Assembly: GCA_902363835.1 (NCBI GenBank)
Contig: CABJBM010000009.1
Span: forward strand, 62,001-126,000
Source: Lachnospiraceae bacterium
GTDB taxonomy: Bacteria; Bacillota; Clostridia; Lachnospirales; Lachnospiraceae
DNA: 64,000 bases
Reading direction: 5' to 3'
Shown: positions 27,831 through 36,710 of the stretch, piece by piece
Layout: the number at the start of each line of letters is the position of its first letter
Position numbering within the stretch: the stretch's first letter is position 1
The notes under the pieces: model-generated
What the model saw: only the letters and a program-made list of their open reading frames with translations
What the model was told of the DNA's origin: nothing
Databases searched by the model: none
Translations under genes and position numbers: made by a program

Positions 27831-28184
27831 TTACCCCCTGCTGGTATTTTCAATATAGTGAAATTGCTGCTCCAAGTGGCTGACGAATAACAGCAGTCTT
27901 TCATACAGCGGCTCCACCTTGTTACCATACGTTTCTTCCAGGCTTTTACCGATATCCCCAATGGTTTTACTGCCGTCAATCTGAAGAAAAACACAGCTTC
28001 CATATTCATCCATTGTAATTCTTTTATATTCCGGAATTCTGAAACCAAGTTTTCTAAAAAACCTCTGGATCTTGTGATCCTGTTTTTCAAGCATGGTCAC
28101 AATTCCGTTTTTATCAACCTCATATTCCAGTTCATCGGAAACCTTAAATATTATATTTAAAACCTCATCATTATTATTTAACAT
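27831..28184 (-). CDS. PqqD-like small protein
   Basis: 117 residues. Residues about 35-110 show the PqqD pattern: a first strand with an aromatic-rich lead, DEYGSCVFLQIDGSKTIGDIGKSLEETYG, then a helix pair ending in FVSHLEQQ. Classic PqqD binds a peptide substrate and presents it to a radical SAM enzyme; none is adjacent here. It overlaps the OPT transporter gene by 11 bases and is the last gene of the PepD-OPT operon, so it may bind peptides or regulate uptake. The fold call is by pattern only. Confidence 0.6.
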   Translation of the reverse strand: MLNNNDEVLNIIFKVSDELEYEVDKNGIVTMLEKQDHKIQRFFRKLGFRIPEYKRITMDEYGSCVFLQIDGSKTIGDIGKSLEETYGNKVEPLYERLLLFVSHLEQQFHYIENTSRG

Positions 28185-30096
28185 TCTTCACTTCACTCTT
28201 AAAAATCGGTATTGCGGTAGCTGCCACAAGAATGATCAGTAAGATAAATGCCATTCCATTTGTGTTCGCAAATCCGCTTGGGCCGGTTCCTTTGATAACA
28301 CCCGTTACCTGCAAAACGATTCCGATCAGTCCGATGATTGATCCGCCGGCAACAAGACCTGATGACAAGCTTACGCCGTTAGAAACTTTCGTTTCCTTTT
28401 CTTTCTCATTTTTGGAATACTGCTCGGCAAAGTAACGAACCAGTGCTCCTATCAAAATGATGGAAGTTGTGGATATTGGTAAATAAAACCCTATTGCCAC
28501 TGTCATTACAGGGAGTCCCAGCAAAAACAAAACGATTCCCATCACAATGCCGCAGATGATCATAACCCAGGGCAATTGACCCGACATGATTCCAGCTGTC
28601 AATGTTGCCATTAAATTCGCCTGAGGCAATGCAAACGGAACATTGTCTCCAGTCATTGCCAGCTGATTTGAAAGCAATAATATGACGCAGGTAACTACCA
28701 CAACACCTACTACAGAAGCAATGGCAAAATATTTCTGCATCTCATTCTTGTTTCCGCCAATGATAAAAGAAACTTTTTGGGATTGACAATAACCGCCCGC
28801 AGCAGCGACTGCAGTTACAATAAAGGAACCGAACAGCAGCAGAGCCTTGTTATCATCCACGCTCTTCCACCCCAATCCCACAAACAGCAATGTGACAATA
28901 ACAATGGAAGCAATTGTCATTCCGGATACAGGTAGGTTTGAAGTTCCGATGGTTCCGGTTAAACGGCCGGAAACAATAACAAACATCAAGGACAGCACCA
29001 TGGATAAAACAGCTCCCAGCAATGCCATGGCAATGTTGCCGCCTGACACCAGAAAACCGCCGAGAAAACCTATGATGATACCTGACAGTAAGATAACAGT
29101 TTCAATCGAAGATCCGGCACCGCCGGCGCCTTTTCCTCTGGCATTCATGGTAACCTTTATAGAATTGATAACCGTTGGAATCAGTTTTACCGCACCTATG
29201 AGTCCGCCGGAAAGCATCATGCCTGCACCGATATATTTTACGTAGCTGCCTGCAATATCGCCGACTCCCATACTGTTTACGCTGACAGAAGGATTATTCC
29301 ATACGGCCGGTCCGCCGCTGCCTAAGGAAGCAAAATATCCGATAAGAGGCGTAACTGCAAAATTGGATAATATGGAGCCGGCAAACATGGTCACAGATAC
29401 CTGCATTCCAACAATGAAGCCGATTCCCAGCAGAAGTGGATTCACTTCCAGCTGAAATTTCCATTTGTAAAAAGGTTCATTTACAAAGCTGATCACATTG
29501 TTGGTGATATTTAAGAATGAGCTGGTTAACATGGTTATAAAACCGCCTATTCCAAATCCGATCCCCATAAACTTAAGGGAATCTTTAGCACCTTCCGAAG
29601 CAACCAGGGTTTCAGAAATAGCCATTGATTCCGGATACATTAATTTCCCATGCTCTTCCACGATCAAATAATTGTAAACAAGAGAGGCAGCTCCTATTCC
29701 AAACAGCGCACCACCCACACCGATCACAAAGCCTTCTAAAAATGTCACTTTGGAACCAATCAAAAGAATTGCCGGTAAAACAAATATCATGCCGCTTGCA
29801 ATGGATTCACCACCGCTTGCCATCCCCTGCATGAGTGTCTTTCCAAGAATCCCCTTTTCCTTTGCAAAAATAGCGATAAATACAGAACCTAATATGGAAC
29901 CCGGTATCCCGGCGGCAACTGTAAGACCTGCTTTCATTCCCGAGTAAGCAGTTGATGCAGCAAACAACGCAGACAGAAGAATACCAATGATTAATACTGT
30001 CATATTTCCGCCCAATGCTGAGCTTTTGGAAACGTATGGCACGTAATCTTTTCCGGATACGCCGCCATATGCTCCTTTCGATAATTTTTGGTTCAT
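28174..30096 (-). CDS. OPT-family oligopeptide transporter
   Basis: 640 residues, about 15 membrane segments. The family-typical stretches are VAAGIPGSILGSVF near the front, VYNYLIVEEHGKLMYPESMAISETLVASEGAKDSL, and GGFLVSGGNIAMALLGAVLSM. OPT proteins import oligopeptides with protons or, in some branches, metal chelates. It lies 91 bases after PepD on the same strand, and a decayed partial copy lies at 21230-21402. Peptides taken up would be cleaved by PepD. Confidence 0.93.
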   Translation of the reverse strand: MNQKLSKGAYGGVSGKDYVPYVSKSSALGGNMTVLIIGILLSALFAASTAYSGMKAGLTVAAGIPGSILGSVFIAIFAKEKGILGKTLMQGMASGGESIASGMIFVLPAILLIGSKVTFLEGFVIGVGGALFGIGAASLVYNYLIVEEHGKLMYPESMAISETLVASEGAKDSLKFMGIGFGIGGFITMLTSSFLNITNNVISFVNEPFYKWKFQLEVNPLLLGIGFIVGMQVSVTMFAGSILSNFAVTPLIGYFASLGSGGPAVWNNPSVSVNSMGVGDIAGSYVKYIGAGMMLSGGLIGAVKLIPTVINSIKVTMNARGKGAGGAGSSIETVILLSGIIIGFLGGFLVSGGNIAMALLGAVLSMVLSLMFVIVSGRLTGTIGTSNLPVSGMTIASIVIVTLLFVGLGWKSVDDNKALLLFGSFIVTAVAAAGGYCQSQKVSFIIGGNKNEMQKYFAIASVVGVVVVTCVILLLSNQLAMTGDNVPFALPQANLMATLTAGIMSGQLPWVMIICGIVMGIVLFLLGLPVMTVAIGFYLPISTTSIILIGALVRYFAEQYSKNEKEKETKVSNGVSLSSGLVAGGSIIGLIGIVLQVTGVIKGTGPSGFANTNGMAFILLIILVAATAIPIFKSEVKNVK

Positions 30097-30187
30097 ACAC
30101 AGTACTCCCTTTTATTTATATAGTCATTGTTTGATTCAATTATTGCCATAAATTGAAATTTTAACAAACAGCCATACCCCTGTGCTG

Positions 30188-31651
30188 TTATTTGAGAGCT
30201 TTCAGTGCTTCTGTTAAAAACTGCCATGTCCTCTGAGTAGACGGAATACTTAAATGCTCCTCCGCAGTATGTACTCCGAACATTGTTGGCCCAATGGATA
30301 TCATATCTAAGTTTCCATCAAACTTTTTATCAAAAATCGCGCATTCAAGTCCTGCATGAATTGCACTGATAAGCGGTTTTTCACCAAATAATTTCTCATA
30401 TAAATCGATAAGAAGCTGTCTTACTTTTGAATCGGGGTTATATTTCCATTCCGGGTAATCCGATTCAGCAGTCACCTTTCCATTTGTAAGGCTGGCAATG
30501 GCGGCTACGGTATTGTAAATATTATCCTTAATACTTCCAACAGAGCTTCTTATAGAACTGATGACTTCAACACTATCCTCTTCTGTCTGAACTACCCCAA
30601 GATTCAGGGAACTCTCTACCAACCCCTCAATATCCATGCTTACGCTTTGTATTCCATTTGGAATCAGATACATAAAATTAATAATGTTTTCCTTTGTATC
30701 TTTTGACATGATTCGTTCCGGCATATTTTCAGCAGGCTTTAACTCAACTTTTATATCCGGATCCGCTACTTTGAATTCATCCTTAAACATTTCTTCCAAA
30801 CCGGAAACTTTCTCTTTCAGTTCAGAGACATTGTCCATATTTACACACACCACAGCCTGTGCATTACGGGCAATGGCGTTATGCTTTGAACCTCCGTTAA
30901 CGGAGCATAAATGTAATTCCATATCCGAGCTTACGCTTTTCAGCAGCCGGCCCATTAATTTATTGGCATTTGCTCTGCCTTTGTGTATTTCCACTCCGGA
31001 GTGGCCGCCCTGCAGGCCCGAAATATCAATTGTATAAGCCGCCCGGCCGGGATCTGCGCTTTCCCATATGATGGGAATATTAATCCTGGAGGTACAGCCC
31101 CCTGCACAGCTTACTGTTAAGATTCCCTCTTCCTCTGAGTCGATATTAATAAGAGTTTTACCCGATACGTTTTTCGGATCCAGCACATGGGCGCCATCCA
31201 TTCCAGTCTCTTCGGAAGTGGTGACCACCAATTCCACCGGAGGATGTTCCAGCGTGTCAGATGCCAGAACCGCTAACCCCATGGCAACCGCAATACCGTC
31301 ATCTCCTCCCAGAGTTGTTCCGTTTGCGTAAAGCATATCTTCAACGATTTTCAATTGAATGGGATCCGTCATGAAGTCATGGATTACATCAGGCCTTTTC
31401 TCGCAAACCATATCCATATGCCCCTGAATCACAACGCCGGGGCTTTCTTCATAGCCCCTGGTACCCGGCTTCTTGATGATTACATTCAGTGCTTTATCCT
31501 GTATGACCTCCAGATCGTGTTCTTTTGCAAAAGAAACTAAATAATCACTGATTCTTCTTTCATTTCCTGAACCTCTGGGAATACTGCTGATTTCCTCAAA
31601 ATACTGAAACACTTCAACCGGTTCCACGTTTACCAATGCTTTGCTACCCAC
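30188..31651 (-). CDS. pepD: aminoacyl-histidine dipeptidase PepD (M20C)
   Basis: 487 residues, cytoplasmic. Metal ligands are seen in GHMDMV, GDDGIAVAMG and the catalytic pair EETGMDGA; the lid domain contains GLQGGHSGVEIHKGRANA. The length is that of bacterial PepD dipeptidases, which cleave Xaa-His and other dipeptides with zinc. Start is GTG with AAAGGAG 9 bases upstream. First full-length gene of the peptide operon, 25 bases behind a possible 35-residue ORF. Confidence 0.93.
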   Translation of the reverse strand: MGSKALVNVEPVEVFQYFEEISSIPRGSGNERRISDYLVSFAKEHDLEVIQDKALNVIIKKPGTRGYEESPGVVIQGHMDMVCEKRPDVIHDFMTDPIQLKIVEDMLYANGTTLGGDDGIAVAMGLAVLASDTLEHPPVELVVTTSEETGMDGAHVLDPKNVSGKTLINIDSEEEGILTVSCAGGCTSRINIPIIWESADPGRAAYTIDISGLQGGHSGVEIHKGRANANKLMGRLLKSVSSDMELHLCSVNGGSKHNAIARNAQAVVCVNMDNVSELKEKVSGLEEMFKDEFKVADPDIKVELKPAENMPERIMSKDTKENIINFMYLIPNGIQSVSMDIEGLVESSLNLGVVQTEEDSVEVISSIRSSVGSIKDNIYNTVAAIASLTNGKVTAESDYPEWKYNPDSKVRQLLIDLYEKLFGEKPLISAIHAGLECAIFDKKFDGNLDMISIGPTMFGVHTAEEHLSIPSTQRTWQFLTEALKALK

Positions 31652-31676
31652 TCTATATTTCTCCTTTACTAAAAAA

Positions 31677-31784
31677 TTAGCCCTCCATGTGTTTATAAAT
31701 CAGGTTTATGGGCAAAAAACCTAATAACATATTAACATAACCAAAGCCAAAACACAATAGAATTAATTGTGCATTTTTACTCAT
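31677..31784 (-). CDS. 35-residue hydrophobic small ORF upstream of pepD
   Basis: ATG with AAAAGGTG about 11 bases upstream, running 35 codons to TAA, 25 bases before the pepD ribosome region and on the same strand. The peptide starts MSKNAQLILLCFGFGYVNML, continues LGFLPINLIYK and ends HMEG: one predicted membrane helix with a charged tail. No known family is recognised. Coding status rests on start context, position and amphipathic composition; an untranslated leader is the alternative. A TATAAT-like -10 lies at 31805-31810 without a convincing -35. Confidence 0.4.
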   Translation of the reverse strand: MSKNAQLILLCFGFGYVNMLLGFLPINLIYKHMEG

Positions 31785-32104
31785 TTTTTATTCAACACCT
31801 TTTCATTATATGTTCAATAAGTCTATTTTTATCTTGGTTTACCTTTCATTTTTAGTCTATAATTAATAAATATGCATTTAACGCGCCGTCCAGTTCTGAT
31901 GATATTTCATATATCCCCTGATATAAACCGGCATTGGCTGAAAATACACATTGAATAATATACACAATTCTATATTATAATTTGTAAAACCCCCAATTCC
32001 CTTCCGGCGTTTTTATAAGCAGGCAAAAGCTTTCATAAGTTTTAAAAGAACCTTTGATTCATTATTCCCCTTTCTGCTGCTGCATAAGCGAATGGGAAAT
32101 ATAC

Positions 32105-32142
32105 AAAAAAGTGCATTTTCCGGACATGAAAACGCACCTTTT
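32105..32142 (-). terminator. intrinsic terminator of the nickel/lar operon
   Basis: On the minus strand GTGCGTTTTC pairs with GAAAATGCAC (one G-U) around a 7-base loop and is followed by six T residues, about 65 bases after the larE stop. The remainder of the 31785-32104 gap shows no further gene or structure that I can support. Confidence 0.8.
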
Positions 32143-32208
32143 CGTATCAGAATAAAATCAAAAACCATCACAGGAATATCTGTAATGTCACAAGAAGCTC
32201 AATCAGTT

Positions 32209-33039
32209 TCACCCAATGGGTTCAATCCCCACATCCATACTTCCGGACCGGAACCCTTCCAAATCCATGGTGATATAGGTAAATCCCAATTCCTTCAGAT
32301 AAGAGATGATCTCCTTCCCTTTTTCCATCACTTCTCCCATGGCATCCCGGTCTACCTCCATGCGGACAATGTCTTTATGAAGTCTCAGCCGCACATTTCC
32401 TTTCACCAGAGAGCTTACAAATTCCTCTCCTTTTCCAATGCGGTTCAGAATATCATAATCAATTTCCGTATTATACGGAAGGCGGGTCGCCATACATGGA
32501 GCAGACGGCCTGGAAGCCACGGAAATGCCATACCATGAAGCAAGCTCCTTTACCTGGGCCTTGGTAATATGAAGCTCTGCCAGAGGGCTTATGATTCCCA
32601 GCTCCCTTAAAGCCTTGATTCCCGGACGGTAAACATGCAGGTCATCTTCATTGGTCCCATCCATGATATAAGGAATATTCTTTTCCCCAGCATAATCCTT
32701 CAAAGACTGGAACAATTTCTTTTTGCACAGATAACAACGGTTTACAGGATTAAAGCGTATCTCCTCCTGTTCCAGCTCATTGACGGAAACCACCTTATGC
32801 ACTCCTCCCAGCTCCTTTGCAACCCTGGCAGCGATCTCCAGATCACAGGAGGGATGGAGGCGGCTGTCAAAGGTTACAGCATAAACGGTTTTTCCCTTCT
32901 TTTCTGCAGCCTCTGCCGCCACCTTAAGCAATAAGCTGGAATCCACTCCCCCGGAAAAAGCAAGGCAAATATCCTCTTTGGCATAATCCGCCATCATCTG
33001 TTCCAGTCTCATTTTTATTTCCATCATATTCTGTTCCAT
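32209..33039 (-). CDS. larE: LarE, sulfur transferase of nickel-pincer cofactor synthesis
   Basis: 276 residues. The ATP-pyrophosphatase loop AFSGGVDSSLLL activates the substrate carboxylate. Three cysteines, CYLC near 125 and PCMATR near 180, match the LarE branch that binds a [4Fe-4S] cluster as sulfur carrier, in contrast to the single sacrificial Cys of the Lactiplantibacillus enzyme. It converts the biscarboxylate mononucleotide to the bisthiocarboxylate form. The ATG shares one base with the larC stop (TAATG) and has GGAGGCGGAG upstream, so it is translationally coupled. Confidence 0.93.
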   Translation of the reverse strand: MEQNMMEIKMRLEQMMADYAKEDICLAFSGGVDSSLLLKVAAEAAEKKGKTVYAVTFDSRLHPSCDLEIAARVAKELGGVHKVVSVNELEQEEIRFNPVNRCYLCKKKLFQSLKDYAGEKNIPYIMDGTNEDDLHVYRPGIKALRELGIISPLAELHITKAQVKELASWYGISVASRPSAPCMATRLPYNTEIDYDILNRIGKGEEFVSSLVKGNVRLRLHKDIVRMEVDRDAMGEVMEKGKEIISYLKELGFTYITMDLEGFRSGSMDVGIEPIG

Positions 33040-34388
33040 TATTTCTCCGCCTCCCTGCGTATGATGCTGTATACAGTCTGGTAATCCAGCCCATTTTGTC
33101 TGCAAATACTTCTTACACTTTCAAATTCCGGGTAGCAGAACGTTCTGCCTTTGCAGGTACAGACTTTTACCTCTGCCTCTCCGAATTCGGTCATAACAAT
33201 CCTTTTCTTCCGCTCCAGAACGGTTCTGGATACCGGGTATCTTCTGACTCCGATGGTGGTGGTCTGAATGAAAAGGATATCCTCCATTCTGCTTATCTCT
33301 TCTTCCCGGCAGATCAGGCTGAGCATATAAGCAGGCCGGTTCTTTTTCATAAAGACTGGAGTATACCAGACATCTGCCGCTCCTGCTTCCAATATGCATT
33401 CCATGGCTAAGCCAAAGGCTTCCCCGCTGCAGTCGTCAATATTGGCTTCCAAAACCCACATATGTTCTCCTGCTCCTTCTTCCTCCTCCAGAAGAAGCAT
33501 GGCCCGCAGAACGTTTGCCTGTTTAAAGTCCTTTTTCCCTGCACCAAGCCCTGTCTTTAAGATCTGAAAAGAGGAAGGGAGATTTTTTCTTGTCCCAAGA
33601 GCCGCTGCTATGGCTGCTCCGGTGGGAGTCACCATTTCTCCTTCATTGTCCGTAAGACGAAGCTTCAGACCATGGGCTGAAGCAATGTTGGCCGTTGCAG
33701 GAACAGGAACCGGGATAACACCATGCTGGCACCGGACACTGCCATATCCTTCCGCCAGAGGAGATACCACGATCTCATCCACTCCCAAGCTGTCCACACA
33801 GACCGCCACACCGATGATGTCCACAATGGAATCAATGGCTCCTACCTCATGGAAATGCACCTCTTCCACAGGAATTCCATGAGCCTTTGACTCCGCCTCT
33901 GCCACAATATCAAACATCCGCTTCGCCATTGCCTTTACTCTGCTGCCGGAATCCAGCCTATCGATGATCGCGTATATATCCTGAAGATTCCTGTGGACTT
34001 TCAGGTGATCCTGTCCATGATTATGGCTGTGGTCATGGGCATGTTTGTGATCATGGGCATAGGTGTGGTCATGCCCATGGGCGTGATCATTCTCATGGGC
34101 ATGGGCATGATCATATTCATTGTCATGATCATGGTCGTGGTTATGGTCATGGGTATGACCGCATTCGTGACCGTGGTCATGCCCCTCGTTTTCCAGAAGA
34201 ACGTCAAAATCATAAGCATCCAGGCCGCATTTCCTGGTCCTGCCAAAGTGAAGTTGATAACCTTCTACTCCCAGGCTTTGCAGGGCTTTTGTAAAAGCTT
34301 CCCTATCCGCTCCCAGGTCTAAAAGAGCGCCTACCGTCATATCGCCGCTGATTCCTGAATTGCATTCCAAATACAGTATTTTTCCCAT
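33039..34388 (-). CDS. larC: LarC, nickel insertase of the nickel-pincer nucleotide pathway (fused form)
   Basis: 449 residues. The front domain starts ILYLECNSGISGDM, the family signature. A very His-rich segment at about 70-125, built of HD/HA/HN dipeptides, probably stores or passes nickel. The second domain continues in the same frame, so the two parts known as LarC1 and LarC2, joined in Lactiplantibacillus by a frameshift, are here a single protein. LarC inserts Ni(II) into the bisthiocarboxylate mononucleotide with CTP. Start codon follows the larB stop directly. Confidence 0.93.
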   Translation of the reverse strand: MGKILYLECNSGISGDMTVGALLDLGADREAFTKALQSLGVEGYQLHFGRTRKCGLDAYDFDVLLENEGHDHGHECGHTHDHNHDHDHDNEYDHAHAHENDHAHGHDHTYAHDHKHAHDHSHNHGQDHLKVHRNLQDIYAIIDRLDSGSRVKAMAKRMFDIVAEAESKAHGIPVEEVHFHEVGAIDSIVDIIGVAVCVDSLGVDEIVVSPLAEGYGSVRCQHGVIPVPVPATANIASAHGLKLRLTDNEGEMVTPTGAAIAAALGTRKNLPSSFQILKTGLGAGKKDFKQANVLRAMLLLEEEEGAGEHMWVLEANIDDCSGEAFGLAMECILEAGAADVWYTPVFMKKNRPAYMLSLICREEEISRMEDILFIQTTTIGVRRYPVSRTVLERKKRIVMTEFGEAEVKVCTCKGRTFCYPEFESVRSICRQNGLDYQTVYSIIRREAEK

Positions 34389-35132
34389 TTATTTCACCGC
34401 CAGTCGATTGATTTGTGTTGCAATATACCCGGCCCCGTAACCATTATCAATATTTACAACGGAAATTCCGTTTGCGCAGGAATTCAGCATGGTCAAAAGA
34501 GCGGACAGCCCATGAAAGCTGGCTCCGTAACCTACGGAAGTAGGAACTGCAATGACCGGGCAGTCTGCCAGCCCGGCGATGACCGTTCCCAGGGCACCTT
34601 CCATTCCGGCCACCGCAACAATACAATTGGCATTTCTGATCCTGTCCCTCTGGGACAGAAGGCGGTGGATTCCGGCGACTCCCACGTCGAATATCCGGTC
34701 CACATGACAGCCAAAATATTCCGCGGTCTGTGCCGCTTCCTCTGCCACCGGGATGTCCGCCGTACCGCCTGTACAGACCGCCACACAGCCCTTTCTTTCT
34801 TTTCCTTGCCGCTCCACCTTCAGGATCCTGGATATGGGATCATACTGAACCTCCGGGACTACGGATCTTACCAGCTCAAATTGCTCTTTTTGGGCTCTGG
34901 TTCCCAACACCTCTCCGTCTCTTTCGTAGAATTTCTTATAGATTTCCACCAGGTATGGGTCCGGCTTCCCCTGACAAAAAACCGTCTCCCCAAAGCCTGA
35001 GCGAAGCGCCCTGTGATGATCCAGCTTTGCATAGCCCAGGTCCTCATAGGGAAGATCCTTTAACAGCTGTTCTGCTTCCAGAATTTCCATTTCACCTGAT
35101 TTTACCAGGTTAAGCATATCTCTAATATCCAT
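34389..35132 (-). CDS. larB: LarB, pyridinium-3,5-biscarboxylate mononucleotide synthase
   Basis: 247 residues. The N-terminal helical part contains YAKLDHHRALRSGFGE; the C-terminal half is a PurE-like domain (VAVCTGGTADIPVAEEAAQT; VAGMEGALGTVIAGL; PVIAVPTSVGYG). LarB carboxylates and hydrolyses nicotinate adenine dinucleotide, the first step of the pathway. It lies 18 bases after the small ABC ATPase gene. A larA-type epimerase/racemase gene is not visible in this window. Confidence 0.93.
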   Translation of the reverse strand: MDIRDMLNLVKSGEMEILEAEQLLKDLPYEDLGYAKLDHHRALRSGFGETVFCQGKPDPYLVEIYKKFYERDGEVLGTRAQKEQFELVRSVVPEVQYDPISRILKVERQGKERKGCVAVCTGGTADIPVAEEAAQTAEYFGCHVDRIFDVGVAGIHRLLSQRDRIRNANCIVAVAGMEGALGTVIAGLADCPVIAVPTSVGYGASFHGLSALLTMLNSCANGISVVNIDNGYGAGYIATQINRLAVK

Positions 35133-35150
35133 TATTCCGAGTCCCTCCTC

Positions 35151-35762
35151 TTACGGTGTTCCGTTTAACTCAAGTCTTCTTGTACATGTGCGATCCAAAA
35201 GGCCCTGGGAATGGCTGACAACCAAAAGGCCGATTTTTCGTCTCTCCGCTTCTGATATGAGAAAATTCCAGATCTGGCTCTGGGTAATCAGATCCAGCAT
35301 GGTGCTGATCTCATCCGCCAGGAGAAACCTGGTTCCCCCGCCAAGCGCCCGGGCTATGCAGAAACGCTGAAGCTCACCTCCAGAAACCTCGGAAGGGTAC
35401 CGGTTTAACCATTCCGGTTCAATGCCAAGTCCTTCTATCACCCGATCTTCCACCCCGTCCCCTTCCTTTAAAACCTCTTTAAGCTTAAGCCTTGGGTTTA
35501 CGGAACTTTCCGGGTGCTGCCAAATCATCTGGACCGGACAATAGCCTTTGTAGGAAGAAAGGGGCCTCCCATCCAGAAGCACCTCTCCCTTGTCCGGCGT
35601 TTCATATCCGGCAAGAATTTTACAACAGGTAGTCTTCCCAAAGCCGCTGGGAGCCACCAGTCCCAGCCGCTCGCCGCTGTCCATGTACATGGTCAGATTG
35701 TTTAATATCTGCTTATTCCCACTATCATACCGGAATGATATGTTTTTCGCTTCCAGTCTCAC
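35151..35762 (-). CDS. nickel/oligopeptide-type ABC transporter ATPase (NikE-like)
   Basis: 203 residues, short for the family, with Walker A APSGFGKTT, Q-loop MIWQHPESSVNP, signature VSGGELQRFCIARAL and the H-switch VVSHS. In the Walker B region ADEIS stands for the usual DEP/DEA. The start is GTG one base after the stop of the partner ATPase. It lacks the C-terminal extension of typical OppF/NikE proteins. With the partner it drives the permeases encoded upstream. Confidence 0.85.
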   Translation of the reverse strand: MRLEAKNISFRYDSGNKQILNNLTMYMDSGERLGLVAPSGFGKTTCCKILAGYETPDKGEVLLDGRPLSSYKGYCPVQMIWQHPESSVNPRLKLKEVLKEGDGVEDRVIEGLGIEPEWLNRYPSEVSGGELQRFCIARALGGGTRFLLADEISTMLDLITQSQIWNFLISEAERRKIGLLVVSHSQGLLDRTCTRRLELNGTP

Positions 35763-35763
35763 C

Positions 35764-36699
35764 TTATCCCTCCTCTGCCTTTACACACCGGACCATTCCA
35801 TCCTTCAGGCCAACATACTCCACTTCCCTTGAACACCTTGCCTCCTGAAGCTCACACCTGGGGGCATAGGGGCAGCCTGAGGGGCGGTCCTTTAAATAAG
35901 GCTGGGCTCCCGGCGCCGCACAAAATCCATGTTCAGGCATAGCCCTGTATAAGGCCCTTGAATATGGATGGCGCAGAAACCGTTCCTCTCTGAAATCAGC
36001 GGCAAAAGCTTCCTCAACGCTGGTTCCTGCATAGAATACCACAATCCGGTCCGCAACCTCAAGCGCCAGCTCCAGATCATGAGTGATAAGAAGCACGCCT
36101 GCTCCTTCATCAGCCATTTCCCTGAAATGGGACAGCACCCGTTTTGCGGCCTCCAGATGAAGGCCAGGGGTAGGCTCATCTGCTATGACCAGCTTAGGTT
36201 TTTCCATGACAGCAGTGGAAATCAGGATTCTTCTGGTCATTCCCCCTGACAGTTCAAAGGGGTAAAGCTTTTCCACTGTCTCATCAAGTCCATACCGTCT
36301 AAGGGTTTGAAGGCTTTCGCTCCGGCTCCCCTGATCCCGTTTCCCCTTCCTGATCTGAGGCCCTGCCTTCATTAAGGGATCCAGATAAGAAACGCTTTGA
36401 GGAACCAGAACGATCTCCTTTCCCCGAAGCTTTTCCATCCGTTTTTCCGTAAGTCTTTCCCCATAATAAGATATTTCCCCTGACCAGGACGCATTGTAAG
36501 GCAGAATTCCCAGCACACTATGAGCCAGCAGGCTCTTTCCCGAGCCGCTGGAACCCACCACAGCCACCAGCTCTCCTTCTCTCACGGTCAGGCTTACGTC
36601 CTTGACAGCCAAAAGAGTAGTCCTTTGGATCCACCGTTCATATTGGGTAAATGAAACTGACAGGTTTTTTACCGACAGAACCGTTTTCTTCTCTTCCAA
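35764..36699 (-). CDS. nickel/oligopeptide-type ABC transporter ATPase (NikD-like)
   Basis: 311 residues from TTG 36699, chosen because AGGAGGG lies about 7 bases upstream and the longer reading overlaps the permease gene. Walker A GSSGSGKS, signature LSGGMTRRILISTA, Walker B KLVIADEPTPG, H-switch LITHD. The C-terminus carries the CxxRC-type motif (GCPYAPRCELQEARCS) seen in oligopeptide/nickel ATPases, where it is linked to ligand-group specificity. Confidence 0.88.
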   Translation of the reverse strand: MEEKKTVLSVKNLSVSFTQYERWIQRTTLLAVKDVSLTVREGELVAVVGSSGSGKSLLAHSVLGILPYNASWSGEISYYGERLTEKRMEKLRGKEIVLVPQSVSYLDPLMKAGPQIRKGKRDQGSRSESLQTLRRYGLDETVEKLYPFELSGGMTRRILISTAVMEKPKLVIADEPTPGLHLEAAKRVLSHFREMADEGAGVLLITHDLELALEVADRIVVFYAGTSVEEAFAADFREERFLRHPYSRALYRAMPEHGFCAAPGAQPYLKDRPSGCPYAPRCELQEARCSREVEYVGLKDGMVRCVKAEEG

Positions 36700-36710
36700 T
36701 CCATTCCCTC

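Noticed and set aside
34001..34190. Genuine DNA tandem repeat in larC
   Set aside because: The repetition follows from His/Asp/Ala codons of one protein domain rather than an independent DNA repeat unit.
33993..34322. Plus-strand Met/Val/Ile-rich frame that looks like a membrane protein
   Set aside because: It is the reverse reading of the His-rich codons (CAT/CAC/GAT) of larC; low-complexity artefact.
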